35,795 bases of DNA, taken from Salegentibacter salinarum (lineage in GTDB: Bacteria; Bacteroidota; Bacteroidia; Flavobacteriales; Flavobacteriaceae). The position numbers and the translations under genes are program-made. The first letter of the stretch is position 1; the number at the start of each line of letters is the position of its first letter. The stretch is taken from assembly GCF_900168115.1 (NCBI RefSeq), contig NZ_FUZC01000025.1, forward strand, positions 1-35,795, in the 5' to 3' direction. The notes under the pieces are model-generated. The model did no database searches. It was not told where the DNA came from and saw only the letters and a list, made by a program, of their open reading frames with translations. Positions 7,169-12,159 of this stretch are shown piece after piece.

Positions 7169-7525
7169 ATGAAAATAAAACCAATTAGAAACGAAGCGGA
7201 CTACCACAAAGCACTTGAGCGTTTGGAAGTTATTTTTGATGCAAAAAGAGGGACTGATGAAGGCGACGAATTAGAAATTTTAGCAATCATTATTGACAAT
7301 TATGAAAATGAGAATTTTCCGATTGGAATGCCCGATCCAATTTCGGCAATCAATTTTAGAATGGAGCAAATGGGCTTAAAGCAAAAGGATCTGGTCGAGA
7401 TGATCGGCTTCAAAAGTCGTGTCAGCGAAATAATGAATAAAAAGCGCAAACTGACTTTGGAAATGATTAGAAAACTGAACGCCAAGTTGCATATCCCAAC
7501 CGAAGTTTTGATCCAGGATTATTGA
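7169..7525 (+). CDS. higA: HigA-type HTH antitoxin
   Basis: 118 residues from the ATG at 7169, one base after the higB stop, so the pair is translated together. The N-terminal half (residues 1-60) is an acidic helical segment (YHKALERLEVIFDAK, DELEILAIIIDNYE) of the kind that binds the toxin. The C-terminal half is an XRE-type helix-turn-helix: FRMEQMGLKQKDLVEMIGFK, SRVSEIMNKKRKLT and a final MIRKLNAKLHIP helix. It should neutralise HigB and repress the operon. The ORF extends 18 nt further up, but the ATG at 7169 gives the family-like start MKIKPIRNEADY. Confidence 0.92.
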   Translation: MKIKPIRNEADYHKALERLEVIFDAKRGTDEGDELEILAIIIDNYENENFPIGMPDPISAINFRMEQMGLKQKDLVEMIGFKSRVSEIMNKKRKLTLEMIRKLNAKLHIPTEVLIQDY

Positions 7526-7544
7526 GCAGCAGTATGGAAAGCAC

Positions 7545-7673
7545 TAAGGGCAACAGTGTAAAAACAATGCTCAATTTGATCTCAAATCGTATTCACTGCA
7601 CGCTTGCATTGCATATTATTGTGCGGACAATCAAGCTCGCCAGCTCCTGTATTTATAGGACGAGACGTTGTGC
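7545..7673 (+). repeat. attC-like site (long type) closing the HigBA cassette
   Basis: TAAGGGCAA (7545-7553) is a perfect complement of the cassette head TTGCCCTTA (6799-6807). The core of the next cassette is G|TTGTGC at 7667. The interior carries AAAAACAATGCTCAA and, on the right, TGCGGACAATCAAGCTCGCC. Both motifs recur in the sites at 8652 and 9437 (the last more diverged). Confidence 0.7.
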
Positions 7674-7711
7674 AAAATTCCCCACATGAAGAAACTCCAT
7701 TAATTTCTTCG

Positions 7712-7807
7712 GCTAACGTCAAGAAAAAGAGGCAGAGAACCAGGGAAATTAATATAGATGGAAAATTTGTAACTCATTGAAAATCAATAACAAATTTGAC
7801 GTTAGTC
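7712..7807 (+). repeat. Second attC-like structure before the lipoprotein gene
   Basis: The arms GCTAACGTCAA (7712-7722) and TTGACGTTAGT (7796-7806) pair over 11 positions with one wobble. They end in the core G|TTAGTC at 7801, the same core as at 9562. Together with the core at 7667 this gives two cassette heads in a row with no gene between them. Confidence 0.55.
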
Positions 7808-7818
7808 AGAATTAAATT

Positions 7819-8637
7819 ATGAACAAATCATTTCTCTTACTACTACTGCTGCTGTTGATGATATCAACTAGTTGCCAAAAGTCTTTTCAAGGAAATGACA
7901 AAGTAAGAATATTAGATAACTTTAATGAGGTTTCTTCTTTAGAGGAACTAATTAACTTACCAGAATTCAAGAATAAGATTTTATACATCAATCTTTTCAG
8001 TTTTTATTGTAAACATTCAGTAGATGAATTCACCTATATCGAAGAGCTTCAAAGTAATTCTCACAAAAATTTAAAAGTTGGAGAAGATGTAGCTTTTATT
8101 CATCTTAGTACCCCAAAATGGGCTTTTGAAAGTTTCTGGAAGTCAAACGTGGAAGACTATGATCTTGCGGGTTATCACTTTTTGATGAATGAGAAATTTC
8201 TTAATAATTTTTGGTCCCATTTCCCGGAAGCACAAAAAGGGACTCCTTTTTTTATTCAAGTTACTATGGATAAGAAAATTTCCAAAACATTTCGTCCCAG
8301 TACAATGATTCAAAAGGCACCGTTAGATGCAGCGCTAAACGACTTTGTATTGCAGACATTTAAATTTGTAAGAGCCAACTTAGACTCTGTTCTATCAGGA
8401 CATCCTGAAAAATATGATCTATTATTCAAATTCGATAAATCCTCTGAAGAAAAAATTTCCTTTTTTACCTATTCGAAGAATGATCCTGATAATTCAAATG
8501 AAGTTGATGTATGGAAGAATCTAAATGTTTTTGCTGAAAGGTCTTTTGATTCCATTCCAGATAAAGATGGCTTATCAGGATATTCATTTGCCATTCCGCT
8601 TAACGTGAAAACATTGGATTCCATTATTCCAGAATAA
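7819..8637 (+). CDS. Thioredoxin-like lipoprotein with CKHS motif
   Basis: 272 residues. A lipoprotein signal peptide (poly-Leu core, then STSC with Cys19) predicts membrane anchoring. After it comes a thioredoxin-fold-like segment: KNKILYINLFSFYCKHSVDEF, where TlpA/AhpC-type proteins have a Trp-Cys-x-x-Cys site. Here the motif is C64-K-H-S67, so only the first cysteine remains. Further on are DVAFIHLST, a PKWAFESFW segment and KGTPFFIQV, the last matching the cis-proline region of thioredoxins. With one cysteine it cannot be a normal dithiol oxidoreductase; it might reduce peroxides or have lost redox activity. It is cargo of a cassette that starts at 7802 or 7668 and closes at 8652. Confidence 0.75.
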   Translation: MNKSFLLLLLLLLMISTSCQKSFQGNDKVRILDNFNEVSSLEELINLPEFKNKILYINLFSFYCKHSVDEFTYIEELQSNSHKNLKVGEDVAFIHLSTPKWAFESFWKSNVEDYDLAGYHFLMNEKFLNNFWSHFPEAQKGTPFFIQVTMDKKISKTFRPSTMIQKAPLDAALNDFVLQTFKFVRANLDSVLSGHPEKYDLLFKFDKSSEEKISFFTYSKNDPDNSNEVDVWKNLNVFAERSFDSIPDKDGLSGYSFAIPLNVKTLDSIIPE

Positions 8638-8651
8638 GTTCTTGAAAAAAT

Positions 8652-8796
8652 AACTTTGCATAACATTATATCCTAAAAACAAAGATGCTTAATTCAGTCT
8701 CGAATCGAAACATCGCGCTCGCTTGCAACGCCTGATTATCCTGCGGACAATCAAGCTCGCCCGCTCGCACAGTTTTTAGACGGACTGAAGTTGGTA
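8652..8796 (+). repeat. attC-like site (long type) before mazEF
   Basis: The left end AACTTTGCATAAC (8652-8664) is complementary, allowing G-T pairs, to the head GTTGTGCAAAATT at 7667. The interior has AAAAACAAAGATGCTTAA and GCGGACAATCAAGCTCGCC, shared with the site at 7545. The right end TTTTTAGACGGACTGAAG resembles the short-type sites. The core is G|TTGGTAT at 8790. Confidence 0.65.
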
Positions 8797-8874
8797 TTAA
8801 TACAAACAAATCCCAAATTTAATTTCATAATTCAACAGAAGGTAAGAACTTTGTATATACAAAAAAATAGATTT

Positions 8875-9120
8875 ATGGAAACTTCAATTATTAAAATTGG
8901 AAACTCAAGAGGATTAAGGCTTAGTAAAACAATCTTGGAAAAATACCACATCAAAGACAAAGTAGAATTGATTTTGGAAAAAGGGCAAATCATTCTGCGA
9001 CCTATAGAGTCACCGAGAAAAAACTGGGAAGAGAAATTCAAGGAAATGGCAGATAATAATGACGATGGACTTCTTATGAATGATGTTTTTGAGGATGAAA
9101 ATTTCGATGAATGGAACTAA
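8875..9120 (+). CDS. mazE: MazE-type AbrB antitoxin
   Basis: 81 residues from the ATG at 8875. The N-terminal 45 residues are a swapped-hairpin AbrB/MazE DNA-binding fold: TSIIKIGNSRGLRLSKTILE, KYHIKDKVELILEKGQIILR. The acidic tail (NNDDGLLMNDVFEDENFDEW) is the usual toxin-binding arm. The ORF is open further upstream to 8791, which is only the cassette head; the ATG at 8875 gives the family start. Its last ten bases overlap the mazF start, so the two are translated together. It should neutralise the toxin and repress its own operon. Confidence 0.92.
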   Translation: METSIIKIGNSRGLRLSKTILEKYHIKDKVELILEKGQIILRPIESPRKNWEEKFKEMADNNDDGLLMNDVFEDENFDEWN

Positions 9121-9434
9121 AACAATATTTCATCATTCTGGTAAATCTTGATCCAACTGTTGAAAGTGAGATTAAGAAAACGAGACCTTGTGTAATTATT
9201 TCGCCAAACGAAATGAACAAATTTTTGAAAACAATTGTGGTAGCCCCGCTGACAACAAACCTCAAAAAATATCCGACTAGAATTTCGATTAAATCAAATG
9301 ATAAAAAAGGGATGATTGCAATAGACCAAATTCGGACAATTGATAAGCAAAGAATTATTAAAATCTTTGATTCTTTGAGCAAATCTGAAGTTAGAAAGTG
9401 CAAAGAAGTGCTAAAGGAAACGTTTGTAGACTAA
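9111..9434 (+). CDS. mazF: MazF/PemK-type endoribonuclease toxin
   Basis: 107 residues with the PemK/MazF fold: YFIILVNLDPTVESEIKKTR (the loop before the active site), RPCVIISPNEMNKF, VVAPLTTN and GMIAIDQIRTIDKQRI, ending in the helix LSKSEVRKCKEVLKETF. The Arg of TRP and the Thr of PLTT are the catalytic positions of this family, which cuts RNA at short sites. It overlaps mazE by ten bases. The length is usual for the family and no damage is visible, so the pair should be active. The cassette closes at 9437, directly after the stop codon. Confidence 0.92.
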   Translation: MELKQYFIILVNLDPTVESEIKKTRPCVIISPNEMNKFLKTIVVAPLTTNLKKYPTRISIKSNDKKGMIAIDQIRTIDKQRIIKIFDSLSKSEVRKCKEVLKETFVD

Positions 9435-9436
9435 TA

Positions 9437-9568
9437 GTACTAATGCCAACGGCTAAAAACAATGCTAAAACCATTCTCGATTTGAAAGTTGGTGCTCGCC
9501 TGGATAGCGGATTGTCCTGTTCACAATCACGCACGCCAGCCCGCACTTTTTTATGGGGAACGTTAGTC
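9437..9568 (+). repeat. attC-like site (long type) closing mazEF
   Basis: GTACTAATGCCAA (9437-9449) complements the mazEF cassette head TTGGTATTAATAC (8791-8803) at 11 of 13 positions, the two exceptions being G-T pairs. The interior repeats AAAAACAATGCTAAAA and a CACAATCACGCACGCCAGC variant of the long-type right arm. The core is G|TTAGTC at 9562. Confidence 0.7.
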
Positions 9569-9625
9569 AGAATCAAAAAAAATAATGTGAGAAATAAACT
9601 TTTACCCTTAGTAATCTTAATGTAC
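9563..9625 (+). repeat. Cassette head, copy 2
   Basis: 61 of 63 bases are identical with 1591-1653. After the shared part the two sequences diverge completely: copy 1 leads to an unknown pseudogene and copy 2 to a prmC fragment. Confidence 0.8.
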
Positions 9626-9668
9626 ATAGGATCAGTTATGATACGAGAAATCATCAGAATGAAAAATA

Positions 9669-10273
9669 ATGGATTTGCTAATATTGGAATATCCCAATCC
9701 TGAAACCGAAACGCTGGTTAACTGGGTAAAAGAAAAATTCTCGAGACTGCAGCAGGAAAAAAATGCTAGGACCTTATCTTTACTGGACATAGGTACGGGC
9801 TGCGGGCTTTTGCCAATTACTTTAGGGAAGGAACTTCCAATAGAAACAACAGCTGTAGACCTTTCTGAAAGAGCTCTAGAGGTAGCTCAAGAAAATGCGA
9901 AGTTAAATAATGCTGAAGTAGACTTCATACAGGGAGATGTTCTTAAATGGACAAGTCTGCCCAAACAATTTGATATAATTGTTTCGAACCCGCCTTATAT
10001 TCTTGAAAAATCAAGAAAAGATGTACCACGGAATTTTCTAGATTATGAACCACCGGTTGCACTATATGTTAAAGATGAAGACCCAATGCTGTTTAATCGC
10101 AAAATAGCAGAATTGGCAAAAGAAAGTTAGCTCCTAAAGGATTAGTATTTGTAGAAATCAATAAATATCTGGGACATGAAACTGCTGAAGTTTTTGATGA
10201 AAATGGATTCAGTAGTGAAATCAGGAAGGATATTTACGGAAATAACAGGACTGTAAAAGCTTTTCGAAAATGA
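9669..10273 (+). pseudogene. prmC: Broken prmC (release factor glutamine methyltransferase)
   Basis: PrmC methylates the glutamine of the GGQ motif in release factors. Here the first 100 or so residues (the helical N-domain) are missing; coding sequence starts at the equivalent of the PRPETEELV motif (here YPNPETETLVNW). The SAM-binding loop LDIGTGCGLLPITL and the catalytic SNPPYI are present. At 10128 a TAG interrupts the frame because one base is lost. In the next frame it continues LAPKGLVFVEINKYLG to VKAFRK and a stop at 10271. It is thus truncated at the front and frameshifted near the end, and cannot be functional. A working copy must exist elsewhere. How a piece of a housekeeping gene came between cassette sites is unclear. 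Confidence 0.85.
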
Positions 10274-10521
10274 AGGTGGGATCACCTCCTTATTGTAGTC
10301 GGTAAGTAACAATACACAATAATTGGTAAGTTTGAGTACAGAGTTTTTGGCAACAAGAGTACACAATTATTTAAAAGTACATTGTTCAATTTTCATTATT
10401 AAAAAAAGTTTTACTATTCTTTAACCCGTAGCTTTTTCCACTAAGATTAATGACAGAACCACTATAAACCTTAATTACCTTACAAATAGTAACCTCAATC
10501 CGAAAATGTTTATTTTAGTTG
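10274..10521. other. Non-coding stretch after the prmC relic
   Basis: No gene. It begins with a small hairpin AGGTG-GGAT-CACCT (10274-10287). I could not find the expected left end of the attC-like site that follows, so a deletion here is possible. Confidence 0.4.
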
Positions 10522-10563
10522 TTAATCAACAAGAAAACTTAGGCTTTTAAACGGACATTGCCC
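10522..10563 (+). repeat. attC-like right half before yefM-yoeB
   Basis: TTAATCAACAAGAAAACTTA followed by GGCTTTTAAACGGAC repeats the right half of the sites at 2185 and 6760, but lacks the bases TGACG before TTGCCC. The cassette head TTGCCC (10558) equals that of the HigBA cassette. I could not find a matching closing site after 11142. Confidence 0.55.
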
Positions 10564-10577
10564 ACAATAGAAAAAAA

Positions 10578-10608
10578 TTGCGGAGATCCAAATTTGTACG
10601 TATATTTG
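10578..10608 (+). promoter_or_regulatory. Bacteroidota-type promoter of yefM-yoeB
   Basis: TTG (10578-10580) and TATATTTG (10601-10608) are separated by 20 bp, matching the -33 TTG / -7 TAnnTTTG promoter of this phylum. The start codon is at 10630, leaving a leader of about 15 nt. The promoter is inside the cassette, so the pair does not depend on read-through. Confidence 0.75.
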
Positions 10609-10629
10609 TACTTTAAAAAATACAATATT

Positions 10630-10884
10630 ATGCTGATAACAACAGTATCAGATTTTAGAAAAAATATTAAAACCTACTTAGACCGAGTTGTAAAAAACTT
10701 TGAGACTTTGATTATAAATCGTGGAAAAGATTCTGGAATTGTAGTTATGTCACTACAAGAATACAATTCTTTGATGGCTACAAATCACGAATTGTCATCT
10801 CGAAAGAATGAATTAAGGTTAGATTCTGCAATTGATAAACTGAAAAGCGGAACAACTTTCGACAAAGACTTAATCGAATATTAA
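10630..10884 (+). CDS. yefM: YefM/Phd-type antitoxin
   Basis: 84 residues from the ATG at 10630. It starts MLITTVSDFRKNIKTYLDRV, the usual YefM/Phd N-terminal fold, followed by ETLIINRGKDSGIVVMSLQE and YNSLMATNHELSS. The C-terminal tail (RLDSAIDKLKSGTTFDKDLI) is the toxin-binding arm. The open frame reaches back to 10558, but the promoter at 10578-10608 lies inside that extension, so the start must be 10630. The stop codon abuts the yoeB start with no gap. It should bind YoeB and repress the operon. Confidence 0.92.
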   Translation: MLITTVSDFRKNIKTYLDRVVKNFETLIINRGKDSGIVVMSLQEYNSLMATNHELSSRKNELRLDSAIDKLKSGTTFDKDLIEY

Positions 10885-11142
10885 ATGAGGTATATATTCG
10901 TTGATGAGTCTTGGGAGGATTACTTGTTTTGGCAAAAAACAGACAAGAAAAAGTTAAAGAAAATTAATGAACTCTTGAAAGACATCGCTAGAAATCCTTA
11001 TGACGGAATTGGAAAACCTGAACCTCTAAAGCATAAATATGCTGGGTTTTGGTCAAGACGAATTGATAGCGAACATAGACTAATATACCAATATAAAGAA
11101 GGAGAAATATTAGTTGCAAAATGCAGATTTCATTATGACTGA
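10885..11142 (+). CDS. yoeB: YoeB-type mRNA interferase toxin
   Basis: 85 residues, the normal size of YoeB, a RelE-fold ribonuclease that cuts mRNA on the ribosome. The active-site residues of the E. coli protein, Glu46, Arg65 and His83, are all at the same positions here (KPEPLKH, SEHRLIYQY, CRFHYD). The hallmark segments FVDESWEDYLFWQ, DIARNPYDGIGKPEPLK and GFWSRRID are present. The ATG follows the yefM stop codon directly. Nothing suggests damage, so I expect an active toxin-antitoxin pair. Confidence 0.95.
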   Translation: MRYIFVDESWEDYLFWQKTDKKKLKKINELLKDIARNPYDGIGKPEPLKHKYAGFWSRRIDSEHRLIYQYKEGEILVAKCRFHYD

Positions 11143-11518
11143 AATTCTAATAATAAATTCTCCATAATTGCTTTCTGTAAAGAGCAAATATGCTTGTTTT
11201 TGCTTTTTGCAGAAAGCATTTTGTTTTTTTTGCTTTGTGATAAAAGCAAAATCTGCAAATCGAGTGAGGGCTGTATTATAAAGCCGGAGTAGAGTCATTT
11301 TTCAAAAATTCAAATTATATCAAAATACCGTAAATACTATGTCTTACAGTGTTTTATGTTTTTTAGGGTTTAGTTTAAGAGACTTTTATTATATTATTTT
11401 TCTAACAAATCGTCAACATAATTTTATGATGTCAACATGTTGATGCTTTGATTATCAGTGTCTTAAAATTTTTCGATTTGCCTTTCGTTAACTGAAAATT
11501 AATTTAAAGACGCTAGCA
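11143..11518. other. Non-coding, hairpin-rich stretch
   Basis: No gene. Around 11170-11225 GCTTTCTG and CAGAAAGC form arms with further copies of TTTTTGCTTT between and after them. It could be a weak terminator for yoeB or the remains of a closing cassette site. The rest is AT-rich without visible signals. Confidence 0.4.
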
Positions 11519-11907
11519 ATGCGTACTTTAAAAACATTTTCCAGCTTATTCTGGGTGTATTCTTCCAGGGTGAAAAACAACCAAACAAACCTACAACCAA
11601 ACAAACCTTTATGTTCGAATTTCTGTGGATAACCACAGAGAGAATCTTAGTTTGAAATCCAAAGTTCCAATCGATCTGTGGGATTCTTCTGTACAGCGTG
11701 TCAATGGTAGTTCTAAGCAATAATGACCGTTTGGATAGGGTGAGGGATTTATTTGTCTTTTAGAGCTATACAGGAATCAGTTTTACAGATAGGAATGATC
11801 TAACCAAGGATAATGTTAGGAATGGTCTGGACGGTGCCAGCTCCGATTATGACAATGTCACTATTATGAATTTTACCAGGGGAAGTGAAACGGAAATAAA
11901 CATATAA
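11519..11907 (+). pseudogene. Decayed tyrosine recombinase (integrase)
   Basis: Remnant of a Bacteroidota-type tyrosine recombinase, the enzyme class that inserts genomic islands. The front part reads MRTLKTFSSLFWVYSSRVKN, then, after removal of one of two 16-bp tandem copies, continues in frame NLYVRISVDNHRENLSLKSK and VPIDLWDSSVQRVNGSSKQ, the usual arm-binding domain. Two stop codons follow. After a large internal loss there is SYTGISFTDRNDLTKDN with VRNGLDG (11764 on), matching the catalytic-domain segment CYTGLxxxDVxxLTxDN. The Arg/His/Tyr catalytic core cannot be recovered. It marks the right edge of the accessory region. Confidence 0.8.
11578..11609 (+). repeat. 16-bp tandem duplication inside the integrase relic
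   Basis: CAACCAAACAAACCTA (11578-11593) is followed at once by CAACCAAACAAACCTT (11594-11609). Sixteen is not a multiple of three, so the second copy shifts the frame. Deleting one copy restores an uninterrupted integrase N-domain. Confidence 0.9.
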
Positions 11908-12159
11908 GATTCTAGGTAAACTGGAATCCGGAGGTAGATTAGATAGTATTTATGAAGCGATAGAGTAAATCAGCAAATAAGATTGTTTTTGTCAATCAGG
12001 ATCACAAAACCTAAACTAACTATTAGCAAAGATGAAAATGCTCAAAAACTACATTTGTTCTTGAACATTTTCTTTAAGGTCTAATTTTCAGGAAATTCTA
12101 CATAACTCGCAAGGCAACTAGCTTTCAAGAAAAACCTTCTTTACTTTTATCTAAAGGTC

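Noticed and set aside
9391-9703. ORFs on both strands across the site after mazF
   Set aside because: Both lie mostly inside the attC-like repeat 9437-9568 and the 63-bp cassette head, and have no coding character.
10279-10292. GGATCACCTCCTTA equals the 3' end of many bacterial 16S rRNAs
   Set aside because: It is only 14 nt. The preceding bases are the end of the prmC relic, not rRNA, and the 16S end of Flavobacteria, as I recall it, reads slightly differently. A small hairpin (AGGTG/CACCT) explains part of it.
1583-10563. A CRISPR array
   Set aside because: The repeats are few, long, uneven and separated by genes. There are no short regular spacers and no cas genes.
11499-11720. 73-codon minus-strand ORF
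   Set aside because: It is antisense to the integrase relic, whose plus-strand reading matches a known family.
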